A stretch of 64,000 nucleotides of DNA from Siphonodentalium dalli (lineage: Eukaryota > Mollusca > Scaphopoda > Gadilida > Siphonodentaliidae). Of this stretch, positions 10,700-21,855 are shown in pieces. The position numbers and the translations under genes were made by a program. The DNA is taken from positions 212,115,982 through 212,179,981 of the forward strand of contig CP136063.1 of assembly GCA_032622095.1 (NCBI GenBank), written 5' to 3'. Position 1 is the first letter of the stretch; every line of letters starts with the position of its first letter. Under the pieces are notes generated by a model, which was given only the letters and a program-made list of their open reading frames with translations, was not told the DNA's origin and did no database searches.

Positions 10700-10812
10700 G
10701 ATGTTTCGTGCTGAAAAGGAATTACTATTTGCATGAAGTTTTGTTATTTGTTTTGTTATGTTTGTCTTTGTTTTTACGTTTGATTGATCTTGTTTTGATT
10801 TTAATATTATTA

Positions 10813-10818
10813 AATAAA
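10813..10818 (+). terminator. Polyadenylation signal AATAAA, U0
   Basis: AATAAA 114 nt past the TGA of the basic-protein ORF, followed by a T- and G-containing stretch. The same distance is kept in all eight copies: 18339, 25485, 36478, 44933, 49816, 56007 and 59863. Confidence 0.55.
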
Positions 10819-11221
10819 CATACACATGTCAAATTCAGAGTATTTTAATTTTGTTACCTATGGATAATCCGTTGTCTGCTAATCAGATCTACTGATATTA
10901 TTACAGAAAATAAATGGAAAAATTACCACAGGTCACTTAAATTTCAAGCAAGTAATTTGTTGTTTTTTTTAGGACATTCAGTGATCAAAACCGGTTGTAT
11001 AGTACTTGATACTAATTACATATTATGAGAAAACCAATGTAATGATATTTATCAAATGTTTTCAACTTTTGATATTAGCAGGAACATATATATATCAACC
11101 CCTTTCTTGACTAAGTACTCGTTAATGAGTAATTCCCATAAGTAAGGTTCCGATAATAAGCGCAAGGGCCATAATGCCATAGGTAATTTGTTTAACTTGT
11201 TATCTGAACATCTCCCACCAT

Positions 11222-12913
11222 TTCATTAATAAAATCCATAATTTAAGATCTATGCTCGACAAGAGCAACGTCCAACCTGAGTTTGAATCATTCACTGGAA
11301 CTTCAATCAGTAAATTCGAGGAAGTGACGTGCGACCACGTTAGGACAATTATTCTTTCGTCTTCACCTAAATCGTGCAGTCTGGACCCAATACCTACAGA
11401 CCTCATAATTAAACATATCGACTTCATGATAGAGCCATTGACCAACTTGATTAATGCGTCACTTTCTAGTGGTTCGGTTCCCGCCTGTTTTAAAGAAGCA
11501 ATTGTGATTCCTCTCTTGAAGAAATCGGGTCTCGATCCTGATACTCTAAATCACTACAGACCAGTCTCTAACCTGCAGTTTATATCAAAAGTCTTGGAGA
11601 AAATTGTTCTGTTTCAACTCAAAACGCACCTCAATAATAATAAACTATGGGAACCTTTCCAGTCTGCTTATCGCACAGGGCATAGCACTGAGACCGCGAT
11701 GCTGAAAATAACATCTGATCTTCTTGTTGCGTCTGATGAAGGTCTCGTTTCTATTCTGTGTTTGTTAGACCTTAGCGCAGCGTTCGACACGATTGATCAC
11801 CAAATTCTGCTACATCGACTAGAAAGATCATTCGGCATTTCCGGTACTGTCCTACAGTGGTTCGTTTCTTACCTAACTGGTCGTCAACAGAGAATACAAA
11901 TTGGCAATCTGTTATCAAAGTATTACAATCTTGATTTTGGCGTGCCCCAGGGCTCTATTCTAGGACCAATTCTATACCTGCTTTACACCAAACCTATCGG
12001 TGCTGTTATACGATCTCACGGCATATGTGTACACATGTATGCAGACGACACACAGTTATACCTTTCCGGCAGACCCGATCAAGACTCATACCTAGTGAAT
12101 AGGATCGAGAGCTGTCTTTCCTCTGTTAAAACCTGGATGACTTCCAATAAACTGATGTTAAACAACGACAAAACTGAAGCCATGTGGGTTGCAAAACCAT
12201 CCATTGTCAACCAATTGTGCATTACATCACTGCAAGCAGATCGTGACACTATTATCTTCTCTTCGTGTGTCAAAAATCTAGGAGTCCATCTCGACAAAAC
12301 ACTGTCTATGGAGACACATATCGACCACCTCTGCAAGTCTATATTTTTGGAACTGCGACGCCTTGGACAGGTCCGCAAATATCTCACTGTTGACGCAGCA
12401 AAAAAACTTGTTGCTTCGTTTGTTATGAGTCGTCTAGACTACTGTAACATATTATTATTCCGGCTCCCTGATTCGCAAATCAACAGACTTCAACGCTTGC
12501 AGGACACCGCCGCCAGAATTGTACTCCGAAGAAGGAAAGGCTGTAGCGTAACAACCATGCACGCCGACCTTCACTGGCTACCTATCAAAGATCGGATACA
12601 ATTCAAAATAGCAACATTTGGTTTCCGTCGGATGTTTGTCTCTGAATCCCTTCCCGAATATATTAACAGTCTGATATATACATACACTCCCCGGCGAACA
12701 CTTCGTTCTGGTGAATCGTCCCTTCTCTGCCCTCAAGGTGCAAATCTTTTGACCGTCGGCGACAGAGCTTTCTCTGTAGCCTGTCCCGACATTTGGAACT
12801 CTCTACCAAATGAAATGCGACAATCTTGCTTGCTAACCGATTTTCGATCTGCTTTAAAAACTCACATATTCCGACGACGCTACCCCGACACAAAGAAAAC
12901 TAACAAAATCTGA
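11222..12913 (+). CDS. LINE ORF2 fragment: reverse transcriptase
   Basis: The frame is open from the truncation point; the first ATG is at 11252, giving 553 residues to TGA at 12911-12913. Numbered from that ATG: palm motif L-L-D-L-S-A-A-F-D near residue 171, fingers/palm F-G-V-P-Q-G-S-I-L-G-P near 230, and catalytic Y-A-D-D at 263-266. A thumb/C-terminal segment with L-H-W-L-P-I-K-D-R-I follows, as in CR1, L2 and Rex-type elements. The N-terminal endonuclease domain is absent, so it cannot act on its own. The frame has no internal stops, which suggests a fairly recent insertion. Known role of the family: target-primed reverse transcription. Confidence 0.9.
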   Translation, partial: FINKIHNLRSMLDKSNVQPEFESFTGTSISKFEEVTCDHVRTIILSSSPKSCSLDPIPTDLIIKHIDFMIEPLTNLINASLSSGSVPACFKEAIVIPLLKKSGLDPDTLNHYRPVSNLQFISKVLEKIVLFQLKTHLNNNKLWEPFQSAYRTGHSTETAMLKITSDLLVASDEGLVSILCLLDLSAAFDTIDHQILLHRLERSFGISGTVLQWFVSYLTGRQQRIQIGNLLSKYYNLDFGVPQGSILGPILYLLYTKPIGAVIRSHGICVHMYADDTQLYLSGRPDQDSYLVNRIESCLSSVKTWMTSNKLMLNNDKTEAMWVAKPSIVNQLCITSLQADRDTIIFSSCVKNLGVHLDKTLSMETHIDHLCKSIFLELRRLGQVRKYLTVDAAKKLVASFVMSRLDYCNILLFRLPDSQINRLQRLQDTAARIVLRRRKGCSVTTMHADLHWLPIKDRIQFKIATFGFRRMFVSESLPEYINSLIYTYTPRRTLRSGESSLLCPQGANLLTVGDRAFSVACPDIWNSLPNEMRQSCLLTDFRSALKTHIFRRRYPDTKKTNKI

Positions 12914-13050
12914 TTATATATAATTCCACATATCTATTGATTATTTTCCATGTGCATTTCTTGTGTATTTATATAATGTGTAAAGCGCTTAGGGCCCCTT
13001 GCGGGGGATAGGCGCTATATAAATATTATTATTATTATTATTATTATTAT
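11222..13050 (+). mobile_element. 5'-truncated CR1/L2-type LINE
   Basis: The insertion splits 'cccaccat|ataatgcac', which is continuous in other units. The element begins inside ORF2 (frame open at the left junction) and ends with the hairpin-like tail 'gcgcttagggccccttg' then 'ggcgctatataaat' and an (ATT)n microsatellite. Such a tail is typical of CR1/L2-like LINEs. No clear target-site duplication is visible. Because it is present only in U0, it arrived after the array arose, or the other units were duplicated from an empty copy. Confidence 0.88.
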
Positions 13051-13684
13051 ATAATGCACTTGTATTATCTGTTGCCTGCTTATATTTCCTGGACATCCTT
13101 CCAAACATAATAGACAATTCCAATCTATACTTTTATAAATCAATTGACGAATCCATTTAGTAACAAAGGGGGTTTAAAGACTTGGAAAAGATATAATTAG
13201 AGACTTGAACATTAAGTGGGTAAAATTATATCTGATGTTGTTTATGAGGGGGATTTCGAAAAAAATGTAAATACAATTATACGGTTTACTCATAAACAAT
13301 GTATGTATACAAATGAACAAAAATACAATTATTCAAAATTACTCTGACCATTCAATAGTTCATATGTGGGTGATATTAAACAAGACAACATATCATATAT
13401 TAATTTCTGGCATTCAAAAAGCCATCACATTTCAAACACAAATGACAAATTTTCAAACTTGATCTAAGTTGATGGACATCTCAATGTACCATCTTGATTG
13501 ATATATTGCCATTTTGATAACAAAAGCTCCATTAAAATTTGTTCACCCATCAGTGGGCGATGCTGGTGAATTGATAACTCATGTTAGCAGCTTACGACCA
13601 ATCAGAATGATGTTCTAGTGATAAACTTTAATTAGCCATAATAGGAAAAAAATGCCTTATTCAATATGGATAAGTTCAAGTCTG

Positions 13685-14091
13685 CAAATAGTGCGTCTGT
13701 CATTTGCAGAATGAGGTCCACAGAGGGTAATTTAGTGAGGCTATACCGCACAGCTGGATAGCATCACCAAATTCCCCCTCTGGAAACCTCATTCTGCTTT
13801 GGCCTCAGCTGCTATGGTAGATATAGGATCAGATTGGTGAAGTTCACCTATTAGTCACCTCGATTATGCATTTTATATTCTGCAAATTAGGGGGATATAG
13901 AATCTGAACAGAAGGGAAAAAGTACTAAACACAATGTTAATTTGAGACAAAAGGTACTTCCCATAAGAGGGGGCTTGAGAATAATGAGGGCCCCAGAAAG
14001 TGAATTTGTAATGCTAGTCCTCTATGCGGAGTAGCATCACTAAATTCACCCTTTTGGGGACCTCGTTCTGCAAATGACAGACACACTATTT
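13685..14091. mobile_element. Nested MITE in spacer C, U0
   Basis: A 407-bp element with about 60-bp inverted ends (outer sequence 'aaatagtgygtctgtcattt', continuing gcagaatgagg). Inside lie two further inverted copies of the gcagaatgaggtcc arm, so the arms read forward, reverse, forward, reverse. The first pair (13707-13797) makes a hairpin by itself. The parts look like two foldback MITEs joined or nested. There are no coding sequences. Confidence 0.75.
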
Positions 14092-15106
14092 CATAGCTTG
14101 GATGAGTTATTATTGAGGTGGACTCTTTCCACCGATAAACAAGAGGTACACTGTCGCGTGGCATTTGCCCCCGACCATAGCAATTCGGATTAAGCATGGA
14201 CGAAACTGCGGATATCCGAGGAGCTATATGTGACCATTCCAAAAGAAGTTCGTACTAGAAATTCCGGAAACCCAAAAACAAGCGATCCGGAAACCCAAAA
14301 ACAAGCGAAAATTCAAATTTTCTAAGTTGAAAACACTTGACATGTATTTTCATATAACTGGTCCACAAAAATAAGGGATTTGCAATCGTACCACCAAAGC
14401 TCACGCTGTCATCTGGAAACCCCAAAAAACAAGAGAAAAATTGAATTTTCTAAGTCAAAAAAGGGCCATAACTCTGGCGAAAATGGGTGGACGAAACCCG
14501 CACTTTCTAAACACAAGCACAAAATTCTTGTTTTCTAATAGGTGTTCTTATAAGCTAGAATGTTTCTCTTAATTCTAGAAAACAATTATAGACAACAGAA
14601 TATGTGATAAATGTGAATAACGTTTTCTAAACGTGTTCTAAGAATATTATTTCTTAAAATGAAAACATAAATCTCAAATGAAGAAATATTTTCTTGATAG
14701 AAAATAGTTTCGGTATACGTGTCTATTCGTTCCCGCCCATACGCAGTAGAAGCACATGGACATCCCCGGAATAAAGATGGGTGTTGAAACCACACATAGT
14801 GTACTATTTCCCAAATAAAATATCACATTAAATAAGACTACACAAAATAGTGATGTCTCTCTGTAACGGAGTGGAGAATTATTAGTATTATCAATTTAAA
14901 CATCAATATTTTAAACTAGTTATAGCAGGTTCCCTTCGGGGGCCTCCATCCACAATCAGATGACCATGTGGTCCCTTTGTCCTCAAGAGGACGAACACCT
15001 GCGATCGCCCATACGAGCGTGAGGTGTATCATAAGGAATACATCATATATGAAGTCTGACAATGCATAAGAGGAAGAACACCGGCGATCGCCCATAACAG
15101 TGTGAC

Positions 15107-16159
15107 GTGTATAAGGAATTCAGTCATATATGGAGTTTGGCAATGCATAAGAGGACGAACACCGACGATCGACCATACGAGAGTGACGTGTATGAGAAGG
15201 AATTCAGTTATATATGGAGTTGGGCAATGCATAAGAGGACGAACACCGGCGATCGACCATACGAGCGTGACGTGTATCATAAGGAATTCAGTCATATATG
15301 GAGTCTGATAATGCATAAGAGGATGAACACTGGCGATCGTCCACACGAGAGAGACGTGTATGAGAAGGAATTCAGTCATATATGGAGTCTAACAATGCAT
15401 AAGAGGAAGAACACCGGCGATCGTCCATACGAGTGTGACGTGTATCAGAAGGAATTCAGTTATATATGGAGTCTGGTAATGCATAAAAGAACGAACACCG
15501 GCGATCGACCACACGAGCGTGACGTGTATCATAAGGAATTCAGTCATATATGGAGTCTGACAATGCATAATAGGACGAACACCGGCGATCGTCCATACAA
15601 GTGTGGCGTGTATCAGAAGGAATTCTGTTATGTATGGAGTCTTGCAAAGCATAAGAGGACGAACACCGGCGATCGACCATACGAGCGTGACGTGTATCAC
15701 AAGGAATTCAGTCATATATGGAGTCTGACAATGCATAAAAGGACGAACACTGGCGATCGTCCATATGAGAGTGACGTGTATGAGAAGGAATTCAGTCATA
15801 TGTGGAGTCTGACAATGCATAAGAGGACGAACACCGGCGATCGTCCATACGAGTGTGACGTGTATCAGAAGGAATTTAGTTATATGTGGAGTCTGACAAT
15901 GCATAAGAGGACGAACACCGGCGATCGTCCATACGAGTGTGACGTGTATCAGAAGGAATTCAGTTATATGTGGAGTCTGACAATGCATAAGAGGAAGAAC
16001 ACCGGCGATCGACCATACGAGCGTGACGTGTATCATAAGGAATTCAGTCATATATGGAGTCTGACAATGCATAAGAGAACGAACACCGGTGATCGACCAT
16101 ACGAGAGTGACGTGTATTTGTGTATGTGGGAGCGTCTTTTAAAGGTCTCCGTTTTTTGA
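15107..16159 (+). CDS. Degenerate C2H2 zinc-finger-like protein, 12 repeats, U1
   Basis: A 350-residue frame of 28-residue repeats clearly derived from Kruppel-type fingers: the linker T-G-E-K-P-Y is T-G-D-R-P-Y, and F, L and first His keep their places. The second zinc Cys is Tyr (C-D-V-Y) and the second His is Asn (K-R-T-N-T-G) in essentially every repeat. The first Cys is often Arg or Ser. Classical zinc binding is therefore not expected. The frame starts at a GTG just after a TAA that interrupts an earlier repeat; degenerate, frameshifted repeats extend back to 14985. No convincing ATG start exists. The C-terminal tail L-C-M-W-E-R-L-L-K-V-S-V-F is unique. It may be a decayed gene or a satellite. 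Confidence 0.4.
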   Translation: MYKEFSHIWSLAMHKRTNTDDRPYESDVYEKEFSYIWSWAMHKRTNTGDRPYERDVYHKEFSHIWSLIMHKRMNTGDRPHERDVYEKEFSHIWSLTMHKRKNTGDRPYECDVYQKEFSYIWSLVMHKRTNTGDRPHERDVYHKEFSHIWSLTMHNRTNTGDRPYKCGVYQKEFCYVWSLAKHKRTNTGDRPYERDVYHKEFSHIWSLTMHKRTNTGDRPYESDVYEKEFSHMWSLTMHKRTNTGDRPYECDVYQKEFSYMWSLTMHKRTNTGDRPYECDVYQKEFSYMWSLTMHKRKNTGDRPYERDVYHKEFSHIWSLTMHKRTNTGDRPYESDVYLCMWERLLKVSVF

Positions 16160-16962
16160 AACCCGTTTAGTTACTGTCTGATCTGAAAGCAAGTGTTTTA
16201 TGTCAAACTCCATACAACGCCCTCTACGTTATCACTGCGATATAGCACTGCCACAAGGATGGTACTTTGCAGACGATAAATCTATTTTTACATATCGTCG
16301 TGGAACAATATTTAGTCACCTATTATCTTGTTTTGACCACCAAATTTTTTTTTAAGTTTCCAATAATGGTAATTCTTTCGGTATTGATAAGAACAATATG
16401 AACTGAGCCAGACATAGACAATTTTAATCCTAAAACATAAGAACTAAAAACACGGTAAGAAATCCTTACCAATTAATGTCCTTATGGCAGTGGTATATCA
16501 GCGGAGCGATAGGAGATAACTCTGCCTGGAGTTTGGTTTTATGTATCTCTCCAATATGATTAAACTATGTTTGATCGAAGGGTTGTATTGAATGCAGATA
16601 CGTTATTCCTATGTATCTGACTACTGGCATGGTGGCAACTTTTACCACGGCGGACTCTTTCACATGCAAAACACAGGCAACAAGAAAACCATAGTCGGAA
16701 ATGGTAACGCGCTCAAAATCATATATATCAGTGAGCTGCAGAACGAAACATATGTATAACAGTTGAAATATAAGACTTACAAATTATCTTTTAAATTTCT
16801 TTTATTGTTAATTGACATAGCTTGTCACAAACCAAAAATCAACATTATTGACTTAATAATGTAAAGGACAATAAACGAAATTGAAATTCCCAACTACACC
16901 TTTTACCGGACTCGGCCTCCTGGTCGCGCAGTTCGACTTTTAAACCGGAAAAAACAATTATC

Positions 16963-16996
16963 TATAAATAAAACGCCCATCTGACCACAGCTGTCA
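16963..16996 (+). promoter_or_regulatory. Core promoter of U1
   Basis: TATAAATA at 16963 and initiator A at 16996; spacing 33. The promoter is intact although spacer B is mostly deleted, so the predicted transcript to the basic-protein exon is only about 1.3 kb long. Confidence 0.55.
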
Positions 16997-17102
16997 TTCA
17001 AGATTATTCACGTTTCCGGTAACTCAGGGGATGGACGTGCCAGCGAGAGCTCCTCGCTTATCCTAGAGTGACCGTTGATTTTTCTGTCGGGCGTGTCTGA
17101 CC

Positions 17103-17417
17103 ATGGGTGATTTAATCCCCAGCTTAGTCCGCAACGTGCTGAGCGGCTACCAATCTGCCCATTGTATTAGCTGGTCTCTCCAGATTGGACGTGGTGTTGA
17201 AGTTCCAGGTCACCCCGGTAGAACCCTCTACCGGTCGTGGCCTGGAAGGACCGACCGGACTCCACCGGTCCGGGGCTGCCGGGACCACACGAAAGAAGCG
17301 AAAGACTCCACCAGGGGCGGAATCGACCACCACCGTCCCTGCGACGCCGAGTTACCGCTAATTAAAAGACGGAACATTTTTTGTTCTCCAATAAATCGTC
17401 CTTTGAAGAAATGTTGA
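17103..17417 (+). CDS. Short leader ORF, U1 (104 codons)
   Basis: Same frame as at 8108. The 1.5-kb deletion replaces its end, so it reads into spacer B sequence and stops at 17417. Pro to Ser near residue 69. The altered end without other damage is compatible with a non-coding role. Confidence 0.2.
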   Translation: MGDLIPSLVRNVLSGYQSAHCISWSLQIGRGVEVPGHPGRTLYRSWPGRTDRTPPVRGCRDHTKEAKDSTRGGIDHHRPCDAELPLIKRRNIFCSPINRPLKKC

Positions 17418-17715
17418 TTTTGGAATCTGACGATACGGGACCATCGAATCGGGATTGTGTACCTTTAAATGTATCACTTGAGACCTTGTTGGGGTTGGGT
17501 CCCTACAAGTAGATATAAACATGTAGGTTTGGCGTTGTCAAGCTAATAATAATAATAGAACATCTTTCAAATTACATTATATTCACTTGAGAAGTGTGTG
17601 TTCATAAACCAACTTATTAAATTGGCGTAGCCTTATATACTGAAATATTGTAATTGAAACTGTCAAATAAAATTAAGAATATCATGTCAATTATCTGTCT
17701 ACTTATTTATTTCAG

Positions 17716-18225
17716 ATGGAGAGAATAGACAATAATGTGGTTATTTGGGACATGGAAGGTGAGGGCAGCATTGAAGAGCAGTACATGAGGCTGACAGAGA
17801 GTGGGGCAGGTTCAAAGCTGATGTCTAAGAATCGTCGGAAGTCAGTTACTAAAGGCAGGAGACAAAGATCAGTAATGTACAAAGAATATATGAAGGGAAT
17901 TTCAACCAAAAGAATCTCGGCCCAGTACACCAGCCGCACCGAGCGAACAATGAGGCGGGGCACACCGACTAGACGATCTCTCAGAAGGCAGGTGCTGGTA
18001 CGGCAAGCTGTCAACGTCGGACTCCCGTTATATGCATCAACACCAAAGCATTCTATATGTCAGCCTTCAGTTGTTAGCTTCTCAACTACGCCGAGTGTGG
18101 ATGGTATCAAAATGTATTCACGTATTGATGTAGCATCTATAGTCAAAGATCGAAAATATAAACGAGTGGAGAAGAAAAGGAAGAGTCTGGCAAATTTACG
18201 ACTGCGAATTTTCATCTTCGCGTGA
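17716..18225 (+). CDS. Basic 169-residue protein, U1
   Basis: Full-length and open. Lys at 56 and Ala at 69 where U0 has Thr; Ala at 31; Ile instead of Ser at 167. The acceptor (ttatttcag) precedes the ATG and AATAAA is at 18339. With the upstream candidate exon deleted, translation here would have to start at this ATG. Confidence 0.55.
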   Translation: MERIDNNVVIWDMEGEGSIEEQYMRLTESGAGSKLMSKNRRKSVTKGRRQRSVMYKEYMKGISTKRISAQYTSRTERTMRRGTPTRRSLRRQVLVRQAVNVGLPLYASTPKHSICQPSVVSFSTTPSVDGIKMYSRIDVASIVKDRKYKRVEKKRKSLANLRLRIFIFA

Positions 18226-19380
18226 GATGTTTCGTGCTGAAAAGGAATTACTATTTGCATGAAGTTTTGTTATTTGTTTTGTTATGTTTGTCTTTGTTTT
18301 TACGTTTGATTGATCTTGTTTTGATTTTAATATTATTAAATAAACATACACATGTCAAATTCAGAGTATTTTAATGTTGTTACCTATGGATAATCCGTTG
18401 TCTGCTAATCAGATCTACTGATATTATTACAGAAAATAAATGGAAAAATTACCACAGGTCACTTAAATTTCAAGCAAGTAATTTTTTTTTTTTTTAGGAC
18501 ATTCAGTGATCAAAACCGGTTGTATAGTACTTGATACTAATTACATATTATGAGAAAACCAATGTAATGATATTTATCAAATGTTTTCAACTTTTGATAT
18601 TAGCAGGAACATATATATATCAACCCCTTTCTTGACTAAGTACTCGTTAATGAGTAATTCCCATAAGTAAGGTTCCGATAATAAGCGCAAGGGCCATAAT
18701 GTCATAGGTAATTTGTTTAACTTGTTATCTGAACATCTCCCACCATATAATGCACTTGTATTATCTGTTGCCTGCTTATATTTCCTGAACATCCTTCCAA
18801 ACATAATAGACAATTCCAATCTATACTGTTATAAATCAATTGACGAATCCATTTAGTAACAAAAGGGGTTTAAAGACTTGGAAAAGATATAATTAGAGAC
18901 TTGAACATTAAGTGGGTAAAATTATATCTGATGTTGTTTATGAGGGGGATTTCGAAAAAAATGTAAATACAATTATACGGTTTACTCATAAACAATGTAT
19001 GTATACAAATGAACAAAAATATAATTATTCAAAATTACTCTGACCATTCAATAGTTCATATGTGGGTGATATTAAACAAGACAACATATCATATATTAAT
19101 TTCTGGCATTCAAAAAGCCATCACATTTCAAACACAAATGACAGATTTTCAAACTTGATCTAAGTTGATGGACATCTCAATGTACCATCTTGATTGATAT
19201 ATTGCCATTTTGATAACAAAAGCTCCATTAAAATTTGTTCACCCATCAGTGGGCGATGCTGGTGAATTGATAACTCATGTTAGCAGCTTACGACCAATCA
19301 GAATGATGTTCTAGTGATAAACTTTAATTAGCCATAATAGGAAAAAAATGCCTTATTCAATATGGATGAGTTCAAGTCTG

Positions 19381-19787
19381 CAAATAGTGCGTCTGTCATT
19401 TGCAGAATGAGGTCCACAGAGGGTAATTTAGTGAGGCTATACCGCACAGCTGGATAGCATCACCAAATTCCCCCTCTGGAAACCTCATTCTGCTTTGGCC
19501 TCAACTGCTATGGTAGATATAGGATCAGATTGGTGAAGTTCACCTATTAGTCACCTCGATTATGCATTTTATATTCTGCAAATTAGGGGGATATAGAATC
19601 AGAACAGAAGGGAAAAAGTACTAAACACAATGTTAATTTGAGACAAAAGGTACTTCCCAGAAGAGGGGGCTTGAGAATAATGAGGGCCCCAGAAAGTGAA
19701 TTTGTGATGCTAGTCCTCTATGCGGGGTAGCATCACTAAATTTACCCTTTTGGGGACCTCATTCTGCAAATGACAGACACACTATTT
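19381..19787. mobile_element. Nested MITE in spacer C, U1
   Basis: 407-bp copy at the position orthologous to U0; the arms differ by only a few bases. It was thus present before the units multiplied. Confidence 0.75.
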
Positions 19788-20802
19788 CATGGCTTGGATG
19801 AGTTATTATTGAGGTGGACTCTTTCCACCGATAAACAAGAGGTACACTGTCGCGTGGCATTTGCCCCCGACCATAGCAATTCGGATTAAGCATGGACGAA
19901 ACTGCGGATATCCGAGGAGCTATATGTGACCATTCCAAAAGAAGTTCGTACTAGAAATTCCGGAAACCCAAAAACAAGCGATCCGGAAACCCAAAAACAA
20001 GCGAAAATTCAAATTTTCTAAGTTGAAAACACTTGACATGTATTTTCATATAACTGGTCCACAAAAATAAGGGATTTGCAATCGTACCACCAAAGCTCAC
20101 GCTGTCATCTGGAAACCCCAAAAAACAAGAGAAAAATTGAATTTTCTAAGTCAAAAAAGGGCCATAACTCTGGCGAAAATGGGTGGACGAAACCCGCACT
20201 TTCTAAACACAAGCACAAAATTCTTGTTTTCTAATAGGTGTTCTTATAAGCTAGAATGTTTCTCTTAATTCTAGAAAACAATTATAGACAACAGAATATG
20301 TGATAAATGTGAATAACGTTTTCTAAACGTGTTCTAAGAATATTATTTCTTAAAATGAAAACATAAATCTCAAATGAAGAAATATTTTCTTGATAGAAAA
20401 TAGTTTCGGTATACGTGTCTATTCGTTCCCGCCCATACGCAGTAGAAGCACATGGACATCCCCGGAATAAAGATGGGTGTTGAAACCACACATAGTGTAC
20501 TATTTCCCAAATCAAATATCACATTAAATAAGACTACACAAAATAGTGATGTCTCTCTGTAACGGAGTGGAGAATTATTAGTATTATCAATTTAAACATC
20601 AATATTTTAAACTAGTTATAGCAGGTTCCCTTCGGGGGCCTCCATCCACAATCAGATGACCATGTGGTCCCTTTGTCCTCAAGAGGACGAACACCTGCGA
20701 TCGCCCATACGAGCGTGAGGTGTATCATAAGGAATACATCATATATGAAGTCTGACAATGCATAAGAGGAAGAACACCGGCGATCGCCCATAACAGTGTG
20801 AC

Positions 20803-21855
20803 GTGTATAAGGAATTCAGTCATATATGGAGTTTGGCAATGCATAAGAGGACGAACACCGACGATCGACCATACGAGAGTGACGTGTATGAGAAGGAATT
20901 CAGTTATATATGGAGTTTGGCAATGCATAAGAGGACGAACACCGGCGATCGACCATACGAGCGTGACGTGTATCATAAGGAATTCAGTCATATATGGAGT
21001 CTGATAATGCATAAGAGGATGAACACTGGCGATCGTCCACACGAGAGTGACGTGTATGAGAAGGAATTCAGTCATATATGGAGTCTAACAATGCATAAGA
21101 GGAAGAACACCGGCGATTGTCCATACGAGTGTGACGTGTATCAGAAGGAATTCAGTTATATATGGAGTCTGGTAATGCATAAAAGAACGAACACCGGCGA
21201 TCGACCACACGAGCGTGACGTGTATCATAAGGAATTCAGTCATATATGGAGTCTGACAATGCATAATAGGACGAACACCGGCGATCGTCCATACAAGTGT
21301 GGCGTGTATCAGAAGGAATTCAGTTATGTATGGAGTCTTGCAAAGCATAAGAGGACGAACACCGGCGATCGACCATACGAGCGTGACGTGTATCACAAGG
21401 AATTCAGTCATATATGGAGTCTGACAATGCATAAAAGGACGAACACTGGCGATCGTCCATATGAGAGTGACGTGTATGAGAAGGAATTCAGTCATATGTG
21501 GAGTCTGACAATGCATAAGAGGACGAACACCGGCGATCGTCCATACGAGTGTGACGTGTATCAGAAGGAATTTAGTTATATGTGGAGTCTGACAATGCAT
21601 AAGAGGACGAACACCGGCGATCGTCCATACGAGTGTGACGTGTATCAGAAGGAATTCAGTTATATGTGGAGTCTGACAATGCATAAGAGGAAGAACACCG
21701 GCGATCGACCATACGAGCGTGACGTGTATCATAAGGAATTCAGTCATATATGGAGTCTGACAATGCATAAGAGAACGAACACCGGTGATCGACCATACGA
21801 GAGTGACGTGTATTTGTGTATGTGGGAGCGTCTTTTAAAGGTCTCCGTTTTTTGA
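20803..21855 (+). CDS. Degenerate C2H2 zinc-finger-like protein, 12 repeats, U2
   Basis: A 350-residue twin of the U1 array with a handful of changes (for example Trp to Leu in repeat 1, Arg to Cys in one linker giving G-D-C-P-Y, and Cys to Ser in repeat 6). It has the same TAA interrupting the repeat before the GTG at 20803, so the break predates the U1/U2 duplication. Four-ligand fingers are absent. Same C-terminal tail and stop. Confidence 0.4.
   Translation: MYKEFSHIWSLAMHKRTNTDDRPYESDVYEKEFSYIWSLAMHKRTNTGDRPYERDVYHKEFSHIWSLIMHKRMNTGDRPHESDVYEKEFSHIWSLTMHKRKNTGDCPYECDVYQKEFSYIWSLVMHKRTNTGDRPHERDVYHKEFSHIWSLTMHNRTNTGDRPYKCGVYQKEFSYVWSLAKHKRTNTGDRPYERDVYHKEFSHIWSLTMHKRTNTGDRPYESDVYEKEFSHMWSLTMHKRTNTGDRPYECDVYQKEFSYMWSLTMHKRTNTGDRPYECDVYQKEFSYMWSLTMHKRKNTGDRPYERDVYHKEFSHIWSLTMHKRTNTGDRPYESDVYLCMWERLLKVSVF

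Larger units (their letters stand above)
5764..14984 (+). repeat. Tandem unit U0 (left-truncated, with two insertions)
   Basis: First unit of the array; about 6.5 kb without its insertions. Order: 4-repeat finger array (5764-6125); spacer A (6126-7967) with a 0.9-kb TIR element; promoter and leader (7968-8400); spacer B (8400-10189); basic-protein exon; spacer C (10830-14984) with a LINE and the nested MITE. Spacer A has AATAAA at 7875-7880, about 90 bp before the TATA box, which could end a transcript from the finger array. Spacer C near 14260-14480 has two copies of a block beginning 'ccggaaaccc', each followed by an 'ataactctgg' motif in young units; the older copies here lost about 48 bp of the first block. 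Confidence 0.85.
14985..20680 (+). repeat. Tandem unit U1
   Basis: 5.7 kb. Differs from U0 by: a 12-repeat finger array; about 147 bp missing from spacer A (near 16728); and a 1.5-kb deletion at 17391-17392. The deletion joins the leader ('ttgttctcca') directly to 'aaatcgtcc', removing the threefold repeat and the candidate exon. Spacer C is intact and lacks the LINE, which gives the empty site. No further genes are seen in the spacers. Confidence 0.9.

Noticed and set aside
14985-16159. Regular 84-bp repeats considered as a CRISPR-like array
   Set aside because: There are no unique spacers; the whole period is a coding-like finger repeat in a eukaryotic context.
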